A DNA stretch of 64,000 nt from Clostridiales bacterium. GTDB lineage: Bacteria > Bacillota > Clostridia > Lachnospirales > Lachnospiraceae. The translations under genes were made by a program, and so were the position numbers. The stretch is from the NCBI GenBank assembly GCA_019424245.1, contig JAHYZV010000002.1, positions 1 through 64,000 on the forward strand, in the 5' to 3' direction. The notes beneath the pieces are model-generated. The model was given only the letters and a program-made list of their open reading frames with translations. It was not told where the DNA came from and made no database searches. Below are positions 18,557 through 28,108 of this stretch, piece by piece; positions within the stretch are counted from its first letter, which is position 1; each line of letters opens with the position of its first letter.

Positions 18557-18608
18557 AAAAAAGATTGTCGCTTTAGCTATATTGTTAAACATAGTCAAAA
18601 CGACAACC
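18557..18608 (-). terminator. Rho-independent terminator after hpf
   Basis: A long, slightly mismatched stem (outer 18563-18570 with 18601-18608, inner TTTAGCTAT-type pairing) is followed on the minus strand by six T. It lies just after the hpf stop. Confidence 0.75.
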
Positions 18609-18641
18609 TTGATTAAATCACTTTATAAAATCTTTTATGTA

Positions 18642-19172
18642 CTAGTCAAGCTCTGGTTCAATAAGTCCGTATGTATTGCCTTTTCTCTTGTAGACAACAT
18701 TAACTTCCTCTGTTTCTGAGTTAAAGAATACATAGAAGTTATGTCCTAAAAGCTCCATCTGGACACATGCTTCCTCAGGGTCCATAGGCTTAATGCCAAA
18801 TCTCTTTGTTCTGATAATCTTCACATCATCTGTTGGTTCATAATCATTATCTATAAACTCCTTTGCAAATGCTGCTTCATTCTGATGTTTATCGATTATC
18901 TTGTTCTTATACTTCTTAAGCTGTCTTTCAATAACTTCCTCAACAAGGTCGATAGATACATACATATCACTGCTGACCTGTTCGCTTCTTATAATGTTAC
19001 CCTTTACAGGGATTGTAACCTCTATCTTCTGTCTCTCCTTCTCGACACTTAATGTTACATTCACTTCTGTTTCTGGAGCAAAGAATCTATCCAGCTTTCC
19101 TAACTTTTCCTCCACTGCTGATCTTAAACCTTCTGTTACATCAATATTTCTTCCTGTAATAATAAAACGCAT
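18642..19172 (-). CDS. hpf: Ribosome hibernation promoting factor, long form
   Basis: Binds the small subunit and dimerises ribosomes into inactive 100S particles in stationary phase. The N-terminal S30AE domain (FIITGRNIDVTEGLRSAV … IEVTIPVKGN) spans about residues 1-100. A linker is followed by the C-terminal dimerisation domain (IIRTKRFGIKPMDPEEACVQ and LGHNFYVFFNSETEEVNVVY). Length is 176 residues, the long HPF class typical of Firmicutes. The ATG at 19172 has GGAG nine bases upstream; a TTG three codons earlier abuts the GGAG and is unlikely. Confidence 0.94.
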   Translation of the reverse strand: MRFIITGRNIDVTEGLRSAVEEKLGKLDRFFAPETEVNVTLSVEKERQKIEVTIPVKGNIIRSEQVSSDMYVSIDLVEEVIERQLKKYKNKIIDKHQNEAAFAKEFIDNDYEPTDDVKIIRTKRFGIKPMDPEEACVQMELLGHNFYVFFNSETEEVNVVYKRKGNTYGLIEPELD

Positions 19173-19275
19173 GATGTCCAACTCCTTCTATCACTTTATT
19201 ATCGTGTTGCTAACCTTTAAGGATTATATAAGGAATATAGCCAACTAAATGTGCCTCACGATTTTTGATACTGTT

Positions 19276-19303
19276 ATTATAACACAATTTTACATTTAGA
19301 CAA
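19276..19303 (-). promoter_or_regulatory. Probable sigma-A promoter of hpf
   Basis: Minus-strand TTGTCT (19298-19303) and a perfect TATAAT (19276-19281) are 16 bases apart, about 100 bases before the hpf start. Confidence 0.6.
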
Positions 19304-19477
19304 GTATGTTCACACAATTTACTCTAATTTTATAAAATTATTTTACATTTCACAGTGATTTAATTTTGTCAAGTAAGATTATACATTTTTTTAATATTCC
19401 TTTTATTTTCAGTGCTTTTAACAAAACATGTATTCTGTTTAATCTTGTAAATCCACAGACTGTTTTATACACTTTTT

Positions 19478-19548
19478 TGTGGATATTGTGGATAACTTAG
19501 TGTATAAGTCAAAATGTGGTTAAAATCAAGGTGTTTTGATGTGGATAA
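19478..19548 (+). promoter_or_regulatory. Cluster of DnaA boxes in gene-free DNA
   Basis: Within 71 bases there are two perfect DnaA 9-mers TGTGGATAA (19487-19495 and 19540-19548) and two with one mismatch, TGTGGATAT (19478-19486, directly abutting the first) and TGTGGTTAA (19515-19523). All point the same way. The surrounding stretch 19304-19822 is very AT-rich and holds no gene that I can see. dnaA, dnaN and rpmH are absent, so this is not an ordinary oriC locus; it may titrate or respond to DnaA. Confidence 0.55.
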
Positions 19549-19822
19549 CTTCTTGATTTCTTGTCAATTTGTGTCGAATAACTTTTTAAGATTGTTTCTT
19601 TTATGTTTTCATTTGTAAATGATGCACAATATTTAAAAAGTCAAGGTTGTTTTATATATTTTTTTGATATAGAATCTAGGCAGGTGTTAACTATATACTT
19701 TTTTATTTTAAACATCTCATAATCAATACTTTAACAAAATATGGTTTGCTGATGATATATTTTATGTATATTATTTTCTCCTGCAATCCATATTTTATAT
19801 ATTAAAAAGACACGGAGGCAGC

Positions 19823-20641
19823 ATGAATTCAAGCTTTTATAACAACAATAATACTATTAACAGATTAAACCTGATTAATTCTGACAATTTTAATTCTGAC
19901 AATCCCAATTCTGAACGTACAACCATAATCGTTACAGGCGCATCCCGCGGAATAGGAAAGGCTATAGCTACAGCTCTTGCTTCACCTGCTGCTAATATAG
20001 TCATAAGCTGTTCTAAAAGCTCAGATGAGTTAAAAGAAACATATGATGCCGTAACAGCCAGGGGAGCTTTATGTACAGCCTATGTCGGCGATATGGGAAG
20101 CTTTTCAGATGTCCAGGAAATGTTTGACTTAACTCTTAGCCTCTATGGAAAAACTGATGTACTTATAAACAATGCTGGAATTGCATCTATAGGGCTTTTT
20201 CAGGATATGACACCAGATATGTGGAATAACATCATATCCGTAAACCTCAATTCGGTATATAACTGCTGCCACTTTGCAGTTAATGATATGCTTCGCCGTC
20301 ACTGTGGCAGAATCATCAACATATCATCTGTCTGGGGACTGTATGGTGCAAGCTGTGAGGTTGCATACTCTGCTTCCAAGGGAGCTGTCAATTCATTTAC
20401 AAAGGCTCTTGCCAAAGAACTGGCACCAAGCCATATACAGGTAAATGCCATAGCCTGTGGTGCCATTGACACGTCTATGAACGGACACTTAAGTAAAGAA
20501 GAACTAGATGAACTTGCCTGTGAAATTCCTGCCGGGACACTGGGAAAACCAGAAGGGGTTGCAAGACTTGTCAAACTGATGCTTGAGTCTGATGACTACC
20601 TCACAGGACAAGTTATACAATATGATGGTGGATGGATATAA
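19823..20641 (+). CDS. SDR family oxidoreductase (FabG-like)
   Basis: Classical short-chain dehydrogenase of 272 residues. The cofactor motif TGASRGIGKAIA is at about residues 38-49, NNAG at about 115, the catalytic Ser in NISSVWG, and YSASKGAVNSFTK supplies the Tyr/Lys pair. The C-terminus (GEPEGVA-like GKPEGVARLVKLM and GQVIQYDGGW) resembles FabG. The first 30 residues are unusual: rich in asparagine and low-complexity. No fatty acid synthesis gene is adjacent, so the substrate is unknown. GGAGG lies five bases before the ATG. It is a single-gene unit followed by a bidirectional terminator. Confidence 0.88.
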   Translation: MNSSFYNNNNTINRLNLINSDNFNSDNPNSERTTIIVTGASRGIGKAIATALASPAANIVISCSKSSDELKETYDAVTARGALCTAYVGDMGSFSDVQEMFDLTLSLYGKTDVLINNAGIASIGLFQDMTPDMWNNIISVNLNSVYNCCHFAVNDMLRRHCGRIINISSVWGLYGASCEVAYSASKGAVNSFTKALAKELAPSHIQVNAIACGAIDTSMNGHLSKEELDELACEIPAGTLGKPEGVARLVKLMLESDDYLTGQVIQYDGGWI

Positions 20642-20645
20642 AATA

Positions 20646-20688
20646 AAGGTATGTATAAAACAATATAACTTTGTTTTATACATACCTT
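20646..20688. terminator. Bidirectional rho-independent terminator
   Basis: Perfect 18-bp inverted repeat (20646-20663 and 20671-20688) with a 7-base loop and AT-rich tails on both sides. It lies between the convergent SDR gene and the serine hydrolase gene. Confidence 0.9.
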
Positions 20689-20703
20689 CATTTTATTATA
20701 GTT

Positions 20704-22158
20704 TTATATGCGGCATGCTCCAAACACGCCATCAAACTCGTTGAAATAAGTTTCTTCCAGCTTCTTTAAAAATACTGATGCGTATTTATCACGATATGAA
20801 AGTGATACATAAAGATTACCGACTGCCGAATCAATTATCTGTATCTTTATAAGCAGGTTGTTATCTGCTTTCCATGCTCCTGAAGCAACGCATCTGAAAT
20901 TGTATACAGGAAATACTGATTCTATATTGTATCCAAAGCCGAATTTTATGCTGTGCTTTCCTGTATTGTTAGTATATGTGAGTATGCCATATCTGCTATC
21001 TTCATCAACAATCTCAACGCATATATCCTTCATATTACATTCGTTATCATCGCATCTATATGTAATACCATTTATTATATTCTCATATGATGATGTAATG
21101 TCTGTAGAAAGTGCGAAAATCTTCCTGCTTTCAAGATATTCCACGTACTGTTTCTTATCCTCCTGTGTTTCAGGCTGGACTGTTGTGCTATCGTCAAGCT
21201 TGTTATATATTTCTTCCCAGAATGCATCATATATACACTGTACACCACCCTGGCGTCCCTGTGTATCTGCTGTTGTCACCATATATATATCTTTATCCGG
21301 CACATATAACGCAAGCTGGCCTGCCATTCCGTAAAGGGCATAACCACCATTTCTTGTCATCCATATCTTATATCCATATCCCTGCATTTCCTCAATAGTG
21401 CCACTCTTGCCATATGGATCACTCTGCTTTGTATGTGCTTTTCTGATATAATCTGCTGGTATAAGCTGCTTTCCGTTCCATGCACCATCCTTTGATATAA
21501 GATATATTACTTTAAGCATATCTGATGGACGTGCACATAAACCAGAACCCCCCATAGGTACTCCATATGGGTCATCTATTATAAATGCCTCCTTTGAAAA
21601 TCCAATCTCATCAAGGAAGCTTTTTCTTAGATACTCTAACAGATTCATTCCTGAAAGCCTTTCTATAAGCGCTCCAAGAACATGTGTAGATGATGTATCA
21701 TATGAAAACTGCGTACCTGGTGCATGAACTGGTTTTGTTGTAAAAAATGAACCAACCCAGTCAGTCACTCCCTCACCTTTATATGTTGTCTTGTCATGAC
21801 ATGTGCGCATAGTAAGCATATCTTTTATGGTAAGCATACTTGTATATTCATATGCCCCTTCTTTTGGAAGCTTGTCCTTAAAGTAATCAACTATATGGTC
21901 ATCTAAGGATAATTTTCCCTCTCCATACAGCTTTCCTATGCCGAGTGATACAAGTGTCTTTGTCATAGAGAACATACGATGCAAAGTATCTTTTTCATAT
22001 GGTGCATAATAAGTTTCCATACATATCTTATCACCTCTCATGATTGTAAGACTATGCATAGGTATATCCTGATTCTCCAGACGTTTTGCAAAGTTCATAA
22101 GATTGTGATAGTCTATGTTACATTCCGATGGTGCCACGTGCTTAAATAAATCACTCAT
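20704..22158 (-). CDS. Beta-lactamase-family serine hydrolase
   Basis: A 484-residue protein with the class C beta-lactamase/penicillin-binding fold. The active-site SxxK is in FSMTKTLVSLG (about residues 63-73), and the Tyr-containing second motif is YDTSSTHVLGALIERL (about 149-164). No signal peptide is seen, so it should act in the cytoplasm, unlike true beta-lactamases; many such proteins are esterases or peptidases. The last 130 residues form a separate beta-rich domain. GGAG precedes the ATG. Neighbours do not reveal a substrate. Confidence 0.85.
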   Translation of the reverse strand: MSDLFKHVAPSECNIDYHNLMNFAKRLENQDIPMHSLTIMRGDKICMETYYAPYEKDTLHRMFSMTKTLVSLGIGKLYGEGKLSLDDHIVDYFKDKLPKEGAYEYTSMLTIKDMLTMRTCHDKTTYKGEGVTDWVGSFFTTKPVHAPGTQFSYDTSSTHVLGALIERLSGMNLLEYLRKSFLDEIGFSKEAFIIDDPYGVPMGGSGLCARPSDMLKVIYLISKDGAWNGKQLIPADYIRKAHTKQSDPYGKSGTIEEMQGYGYKIWMTRNGGYALYGMAGQLALYVPDKDIYMVTTADTQGRQGGVQCIYDAFWEEIYNKLDDSTTVQPETQEDKKQYVEYLESRKIFALSTDITSSYENIINGITYRCDDNECNMKDICVEIVDEDSRYGILTYTNNTGKHSIKFGFGYNIESVFPVYNFRCVASGAWKADNNLLIKIQIIDSAVGNLYVSLSYRDKYASVFLKKLEETYFNEFDGVFGACRI

Positions 22159-22292
22159 AATTACTCTCCTATCCTGCGAAAAATATAATATTTACTATAT
22201 CCTTTATACTACAGCTTCAATACGAAAGTATCTACTTAAAATTATATTCAATAATAATCTTATTACATATTTTTCACACTGTTTTTCTGTGG

Positions 22293-23471
22293 TTACGACA
22301 TTTTACCAATTACATCTAATATATATTTTACCCTGTTTATGTAGCTGTGCTTCTTACTTACAAGTTCATGTCCTTTAGCAGCAATCTGCCTTCGTTTATC
22401 TTCGTGTAAAAGATAATACTCGGCTTTTTTACAGCAGTCATACATATCCTCATAATACACAATACTTTCTTCATTTTTAAAATAATCTGTAAGTTCTATC
22501 TGATAATTAGTAAGAAGAAAACCTCCTGCACCAAGTATATCCCATACACGCAGTGGTATGCCAGTACGGATATTTCTTATCGTCATATTAAGGTTAATTG
22601 ATGAATTATTAAACACCTTTGGCATATCATTCATGTAGTCAACAGTCCCTTTAAAATCCACGTTTATAAGTGAAGTATCCTGCTCATCTGAATATAAAGC
22701 AACTTTGTTTTTCTTTGCCAGAAGGTTAAGCGTTCTTACACGTTCTATATTGGCAAGCTTAAAGCCAAGAAATGTAGACTCAAAAACCAGCCTTATATCA
22801 GAAAACGCCCTCTTATCCTGCCTGAAATCCACAAACTCTGATAACTGCCTTAATATATCCACTGTCAACAGCTCATCAATTATATTATCTCCGTATATAT
22901 TAAGCTGTGCAAGCATAGCTGCATCAAAATAACCCCTTAAATATGGAGGAAGCTTATCTTTTATATCATCATATGAATTCTTATGATACATACTCCCTAC
23001 AAATGATATATCAGCACTGAATCGGTCTTTTTCTTCCCTGGTCTGGCTGTTAAGCTGGCTGTTTAGCCTGTCTGTATTCACAGCCAGCGGAAGATAGTAT
23101 ATATTCTTAACTCCCAGCTGCTTTAATTCATAATAAAAAAACTTATCAAATATAAATATATTGTTGCAGCTGTTAAATACAGACTGATGATAAAGCGATA
23201 TAAGCGGACTATCCACTGTCCATGCCACATATTTTCTTCCTGTCTGTTCACATATATCAGAAACGTGAGGAAAATAATTAAGTGAAAATATCACATCATA
23301 TTCCCTGAATACATCAGCAAGCATTACATAATCATGTTGTTTTATGCCAGTTATGCTGTCACTTGACAGCGGCTTTTCTTCATACATATCTACTGAATGT
23401 CCGAAATATTCAAAAGCCGACTTAACATCTGCCTGATTAAACACCTTCCACTTGTATATAAGAATATTCAT
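22293..23471 (-). CDS. Glycosyltransferase, CgeB/DUF3880 type
   Basis: A 392-residue protein opening with MNILIYKWKVFNQADVKSAF. The middle recognises as the DUF3880-like region (YVAWTVDSPLISLYH, IFIFDKFFYYELKQLG). The C-terminal third is a family-1-type glycosyltransferase domain with RVWDILGAGGFLLTNYQIEL, the conserved sugar-nucleotide site, and a closing HSYINRVKYIL. Such proteins decorate spore or surface structures in related genera. The start at 23471 is chosen because GGGGAT precedes it; the frame is open 14 codons more. It is 75 bases after aroA and might share its transcript. Confidence 0.82.
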   Translation of the reverse strand: MNILIYKWKVFNQADVKSAFEYFGHSVDMYEEKPLSSDSITGIKQHDYVMLADVFREYDVIFSLNYFPHVSDICEQTGRKYVAWTVDSPLISLYHQSVFNSCNNIFIFDKFFYYELKQLGVKNIYYLPLAVNTDRLNSQLNSQTREEKDRFSADISFVGSMYHKNSYDDIKDKLPPYLRGYFDAAMLAQLNIYGDNIIDELLTVDILRQLSEFVDFRQDKRAFSDIRLVFESTFLGFKLANIERVRTLNLLAKKNKVALYSDEQDTSLINVDFKGTVDYMNDMPKVFNNSSINLNMTIRNIRTGIPLRVWDILGAGGFLLTNYQIELTDYFKNEESIVYYEDMYDCCKKAEYYLLHEDKRRQIAAKGHELVSKKHSYINRVKYILDVIGKMS

Positions 23472-23545
23472 AATAATCCCCAGTTCCTTAACCAATAAAT
23501 AATATGAAGTCAAAGATGAATTTGAATTTAATCAAACAACTTTCC

Positions 23546-24841
23546 CTACTCTCTTGTTGCAGCTTCAAGTACCTCAAAATAATTCTCAAATGTTTTTGCA
23601 CAACACTCGTAATCATCTATTATGATGCCATCCACCTTAAGTCCAATAAGTGCAAATGCCATAGCCATTCTATGATCTGAATATGTCTTAACTACACCAG
23701 GCTTTACCTTTCCTGGTAAAATCTCAATTCTGTCCCTGCCCTTTTTGATATCTATGCAAAGACTGTTAAGCTCATTAGCAACAGCCTCGATTCTGTCAGA
23801 TTCCTGAAATCTGATATGTTCGATATTTCTTATGATAGTCGGAGTCTTTGCAAATGGCGCAATAGCTGCCAGCGTCATGGTCTGATCAGAAAAATCATTC
23901 ATATCAACATCCACGCCATCATATTCACCTTCTGCAGGTCCCGTAACACTTATACCTTCCCGCTCCTCTGTAACTGTACAGCCAAGCTGCTTTAATACAT
24001 CAAGAAACTTCATATCTCCCTGCATAGATGTTCTTCTTACATTCTTTACAAGGCAATATCCACCTGTAAGAGCCGCTGCTGCATAAAAATAACATGCTGC
24101 TGATACATCCGGTTCTATCTGGTATGATCCTGCAACATAACTGTCATCTGCAGGTATCACATATTCAGCGCCCTCATGGTCTACTTCACAGCCAAACTGT
24201 CTCATCATATTGGATGTTATTCTTATATATGAGCCATCTGTCTTTTTACTTGTTATATTAATCTTCAAACCACTTTCAAGCATAGGCGCTGTCATCATAA
24301 GTGCACTTAAGAACTGTGTGCTTTCACTTATATCTATAGATACCTCCGCCTTTGGCTTTTTACCACCAAAAGCTGCTCCTGTTACTTCTACTGGAAGATG
24401 TCCCTTTTTTTCAAGGAACTTAAAATCAGCACCCATATCTGTAAGTGCTTCAAACAACGGAAGCATAGGTCTTTTTTTCATCTGTTCAGATGCTTCTATT
24501 GTATATTTTCCATCTGATAGTCCTAGCATAGCTGTAAGAAATCTTGCTGCTGTTCCAGCACTTCCTACATTAATAGTGCCTTCCTTCCTTGGAAGATCTC
24601 CGCCATGACCTTCTATGATCACATATTTTTCAACTTCGTTCACCTGGATTATATATCCAAGCGATATAAGACTCGTAAGAAAATATCTTGAATCATCACT
24701 AAACAACACTCCGTTAAGCCTGCACTCTCCGTTAGATAATGCTGCCATAAGAAGCGCTCTGTTAGTGATACTTTTAGATCCTGGCACCTCTACAACGCAG
24801 TTAATTGGCTTATTTAACTTCCTTACCTTATACTGTGACAT
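23546..24841 (-). CDS. aroA: 3-phosphoshikimate 1-carboxyvinyltransferase (EPSP synthase)
   Basis: Sixth step of the shikimate pathway: phosphoenolpyruvate plus shikimate 3-phosphate to EPSP. Conserved blocks are VPGSKSITNRALLMAAL near the N-terminus, NVGSAGTAARFLTAML (PEP site), SSQF-like SISESTQFLSALMM, PDVSAACYFYAAAAL, FQESDRIEAVANEL and SDHRMAMAFALIGL. The start at 24841 (MSQYKVRKLN) gives 431 residues, the usual length; the frame is open 32 codons upstream without support. A GAGG lies 11 bases before ATG, a rather long spacing. No other aro gene is adjacent. Confidence 0.95.
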   Translation of the reverse strand: MSQYKVRKLNKPINCVVEVPGSKSITNRALLMAALSNGECRLNGVLFSDDSRYFLTSLISLGYIIQVNEVEKYVIIEGHGGDLPRKEGTINVGSAGTAARFLTAMLGLSDGKYTIEASEQMKKRPMLPLFEALTDMGADFKFLEKKGHLPVEVTGAAFGGKKPKAEVSIDISESTQFLSALMMTAPMLESGLKINITSKKTDGSYIRITSNMMRQFGCEVDHEGAEYVIPADDSYVAGSYQIEPDVSAACYFYAAAALTGGYCLVKNVRRTSMQGDMKFLDVLKQLGCTVTEEREGISVTGPAEGEYDGVDVDMNDFSDQTMTLAAIAPFAKTPTIIRNIEHIRFQESDRIEAVANELNSLCIDIKKGRDRIEILPGKVKPGVVKTYSDHRMAMAFALIGLKVDGIIIDDYECCAKTFENYFEVLEAATRE

Positions 24842-25040
24842 CTTGATTATTACCTCTGTTATTATCTTATTAGCAGCTTTATAAATGTTGCAATATATGT
24901 AATGATTCATACCTACAAGTATTGTACAAGGCAACACTTATACTGGCTGCTGCTTCTTTCTGCTATAGTATAACACCACTACTGTACAGCTTAACAATAA
25001 ATATTGCTGTCATATAATTTTCTTATGTTGTAAATATCGG

Positions 25041-25075
25041 TTCAATTATACTTAATATTTTTAAGTGTAATTGAA
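25041..25075 (-). repeat. Hairpin downstream of citrate synthase
   Basis: Arms of 15 bases (25041-25055 and 25061-25075) pair with one G-T and a 5-base loop. A T tract is not obvious on the minus strand, so it may protect the 3' end or act as a weak terminator. The rest of the 24842-25148 gap shows nothing recognisable. Confidence 0.5.
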
Positions 25076-25148
25076 CATTCGCTTATTATTATTAATGTAA
25101 CAAAAGTTGTACCACACTGAATATTTCCCTGATACAGCCCTGTTTTTA

Positions 25149-26522
25149 CTATCTATCTTCCATCTTAGGATAGTCTCTGTGCCATCCAACATATTTGTAA
25201 GCTGGACGTATAATCTTACCAGCATTAACAAGCTCTTCAAGACGATGTGCACACCAGCCTGATATACGTGAAGTTGCAAACATAGGTGTGAACATTTCTT
25301 CTGGTATTCCAAGCATAGAATATACGAAACCACTATAGAAATCCACATTGGCACATACTGGCTTAAACATCTTTCTTTTCTCCATAATAAGCTGTCCAGC
25401 CTCTTTTTCTACTGTCTCATAAAGTGCATATTCCTTCTGCATGCCCTTCTCATCTGAAAGCTTCTTTGCGAAATTCTTAAGAATAACCTCTCTTGGATCT
25501 GAGTTTGTGTATACAGCATGTCCCATTCCATATATAAGTCCAGCATGGTCAAATGCTTCCTTATCAAGAATCTTGTTAAGATAGCCGCATATCTCTTCTT
25601 TGTTATTCCAGTCACTGCAATGTTCCTTAATATCAGCAAACATTTCCTGAACCTTTAAGTTAGCACCACCATGCTTAGGACCCTTAAGAGATGCAATAGA
25701 AGCTGCCATAGCTGAATATGTATCTGTACCAGAGGATGTTACAACATGGTTAGTAAATGTTGAGTTGTTACCACCACCATGCTCAGCATGAAGCACAAGA
25801 CATATATCAAGAACCTCTGCTTCAAGTTCTGTGAACTGTCCATCATCTCTTAACATATAAAGAATATTCTCAGCTGTTGAATAACCTTTCTTAGGATTCT
25901 TTATCATAAGAGTTCCATCCAGCTTAAAATGTCTGTAAGACTGATAAGCATATACCGTAAGAAGCGGCATCTTAGCTATAAGCTGAAGTGACTGCCTGAG
26001 TACATTAGGAATAGATATATCATCTGGATTCTCATCATATGAATAAAGACTTAATATACTCTTCATAAGAGAGTTCATAAGGTTAGTACTTGTTGCCTTC
26101 ATGATGACATCACGGATAAATGCCCCTGAAAGCTCCTGAAGATCTGCAAGTATTCTTAAAAAGCTTCCTAACTGCTTTTCTGTAGGAAGGTTACCAAATA
26201 AAAGCAGGTATGTAGTTTCCTCAAAACGGAATCTGTCCGTTGTACAGCCTTTTATTATATCCTCAACATTGTAGCCCTGAAAATATAAACGTCCATCTAC
26301 AGGAATCTTTCTACCATTGACATTCTCGTTACCACAGACATCTGATATCTCTGTAAGACCTGTAAGGACACCATTACCATTACTATCTCTAAGACCTCTT
26401 TTAACATCGTATTCTATATATAAATTCTGATCAATAGAGCCAGATCTTTTACACTCCTTAACAAGCTCTTCAAACTCGCTCTTATCAACCGTTGTCAGTT
26501 CCATCATTTCCTGATTATTCAT
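25149..26522 (-). CDS. Citrate synthase
   Basis: Condenses acetyl-CoA and oxaloacetate to citrate, here most likely feeding glutamate synthesis in an anaerobe with a partial TCA cycle. Active-site blocks are visible: LHAEHGGGNNSTFT (His), GPKHGGANLKVQEMF and IYGMGHAVYTNSDPR (His/Asp region), with VNVDFYSGF-like ANVDFYSGFVYSML and SRISGWCAHRLEE near the end. The start at 26522 has GGAGG six bases upstream and gives 457 residues. The N-terminal 60 residues are an extension seen in the clostridial type. A single-gene unit with its own promoter. Confidence 0.94.
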   Translation of the reverse strand: MNNQEMMELTTVDKSEFEELVKECKRSGSIDQNLYIEYDVKRGLRDSNGNGVLTGLTEISDVCGNENVNGRKIPVDGRLYFQGYNVEDIIKGCTTDRFRFEETTYLLLFGNLPTEKQLGSFLRILADLQELSGAFIRDVIMKATSTNLMNSLMKSILSLYSYDENPDDISIPNVLRQSLQLIAKMPLLTVYAYQSYRHFKLDGTLMIKNPKKGYSTAENILYMLRDDGQFTELEAEVLDICLVLHAEHGGGNNSTFTNHVVTSSGTDTYSAMAASIASLKGPKHGGANLKVQEMFADIKEHCSDWNNKEEICGYLNKILDKEAFDHAGLIYGMGHAVYTNSDPREVILKNFAKKLSDEKGMQKEYALYETVEKEAGQLIMEKRKMFKPVCANVDFYSGFVYSMLGIPEEMFTPMFATSRISGWCAHRLEELVNAGKIIRPAYKYVGWHRDYPKMEDR

Positions 26523-26685
26523 TGTAATCCTCCGTTTCTGCACATATATGTATGCCATGATGTATTAATATGCCTGTTGATAGTCATACCTTAACATTAT
26601 TCTTAAGTATATACATGTACACATAGTATTTATATTCATATACAATAATCACATACTGCATATTTATGCATAGCGCATATTGATT

Positions 26686-26715
26686 ATTATGCACTTTAAT
26701 TATATCTCTTGTCAA
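26686..26715 (-). promoter_or_regulatory. Probable promoter of citrate synthase
   Basis: Minus-strand TTGACA (26710-26715), a perfect -35, lies 18 bases from CATAAT (26686-26691). The predicted leader is about 160 bases and contains small palindromes around ATGCAT. Confidence 0.5.
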
Positions 26716-26765
26716 TTAATACTTATTTGTCCGTAAAACACTATATTACCCTGTATAAAAACATA

Positions 26766-27419
26766 TCAGTGAAACACTACATTCGCATCTACAAAAGCAT
26801 CTCCAAAAAAATCTCTGTATACAGTATCCGTTATCTTATCAAGCTGTGATTTATCCTCAATCTCATCGCCTGCATAAAATATCCTGTATTCATTTTCAAA
26901 GAAATAGCAGCTTGTGTCACTAAGATTCATTCCATTCTTTCTATAAAAACCTATTCTTTTTAACATATAGTCCCTTGCAGGTCCCTCATCAGCATAATCC
27001 GGATTCTCAACTTCAAGTATAAGTAACTTTCCATCATCTTTAGCAAGCTTCTTTAGCTGCTGTAAAAATCCTGAGCCAAGGTGCTTTGAACGCTTATCTT
27101 TTACGATTGCAAGATAGTCAAGAAGATATACATCCTGATTTCTGCATTTTATAAAGTATGCATATCCTGCAAGCTCATCATATTTTCTTCCACAGGAATC
27201 TTCTCTGTTTTCATACATGCCATAAACAAAATACTGGTCATTCTCTCTTTTTTCAAGCATCTGTTTTAGTGGCTTAACTTCTGATGCTGGAAAATCAGTC
27301 ACTATATGCTCATTGTATATTTTTTTAATCTCTTCAATATCTAACAATCTTATATTATATTTTTGAGTATTATATGTATCGTTATCCGGAGTATTGTTAT
27401 TTATATTATTATAGTTCAT
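26766..27419 (-). CDS. GNAT family N-acetyltransferase
   Basis: A 217-residue protein with an asparagine-rich first 20 residues. Motif A-like LDYLAIVKDKRSKHLGSGFL at about residues 97-116 binds acetyl-CoA, and LLILEVENPDY plus RIGFYRKNGM complete the fold. The substrate is unknown. It precedes a YcxB-like gene by 40 bases in the same direction, so the two are probably co-transcribed. No specific function can be given. Confidence 0.82.
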   Translation of the reverse strand: MNYNNINNNTPDNDTYNTQKYNIRLLDIEEIKKIYNEHIVTDFPASEVKPLKQMLEKRENDQYFVYGMYENREDSCGRKYDELAGYAYFIKCRNQDVYLLDYLAIVKDKRSKHLGSGFLQQLKKLAKDDGKLLILEVENPDYADEGPARDYMLKRIGFYRKNGMNLSDTSCYFFENEYRIFYAGDEIEDKSQLDKITDTVYRDFFGDAFVDANVVFH

Positions 27420-27459
27420 ATTATCCTGCCCTTTCGTAATTAATCATCCGCTAAACTGC

Positions 27460-28005
27460 TTATTGTTCATCATCTTCGCCTCTTACGGCAAAAACCGCAG
27501 CTGCAAGCTCTTTCAGGTCTTTCGCAGTTCCTTCGGTAAAACCATCCTTATTTATAACAAGACAATTATGTGCCGAAACAAAAAGATATATATTATCTTT
27601 GTCCTCTGCCCACTTTATAACCTCATCCCACTTGAAGGTATCACTGTCATTCTCTTCATCTGTAACAATAATATCCTCTGAATCTATCTCATATGTGAAT
27701 GTTATTCCTATCATTTTAGAATATGTATTGTGATATCTTCTTTTGTTACTTTTATCCATTCCTACCATACCTATATACAGGAATATGGCTGCTGCCAATC
27801 CATAAAACACAACCATGAACCAGTCAGCCTCTTCTCTTCCCAATACCTGAAATACAAGATATCTTACACATCCCATACCAAACAGTAATCCAAACATATT
27901 ATAAACTATCTTAAAAAACTTGTATTTGTTATCATCAAAATTAGCAGCATGCATAGCCGCCTCAACATATTCCTTCTGGAATAATGTTTTATTTTTTATC
28001 ACCAT
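27460..28005 (-). CDS. YcxB-like membrane protein
   Basis: A 181-residue protein with a charged N-terminus, two hydrophobic segments at about residues 36-53 and 60-78, and a soluble tail with FKWDEVIKWAEDKDNIYLFV, matching the YcxB layout of the protein at 5327-5851. Function is unknown. The ATG at 28005 is supported by GGAG six bases upstream. Just upstream lies the inverted-repeat element at 28109-28292, whose left end supplies a plausible -35 for this gene. Confidence 0.7.
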   Translation of the reverse strand: MVIKNKTLFQKEYVEAAMHAANFDDNKYKFFKIVYNMFGLLFGMGCVRYLVFQVLGREEADWFMVVFYGLAAAIFLYIGMVGMDKSNKRRYHNTYSKMIGITFTYEIDSEDIIVTDEENDSDTFKWDEVIKWAEDKDNIYLFVSAHNCLVINKDGFTEGTAKDLKELAAAVFAVRGEDDEQ

Positions 28006-28108
28006 GACTATCTCCATTCCTGTTACACTTTATAACCATATTGCCTGTTACACTTACAGCTATCCTGCTTTGACCACCGGCTTCATATATGATAATATGA
28101 TATGATAC

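Noticed and set aside
19478..19548. Chromosomal origin oriC
   Set aside because: No dnaA, dnaN, rpmH or gyrB nearby and no change of gene-strand bias centred here; kept only as a DnaA-box cluster.
19182..19822. A raiA-motif type structured RNA upstream of hpf
   Set aside because: The region is AT-rich with no large conserved-looking stems; only DnaA boxes and a promoter are visible.
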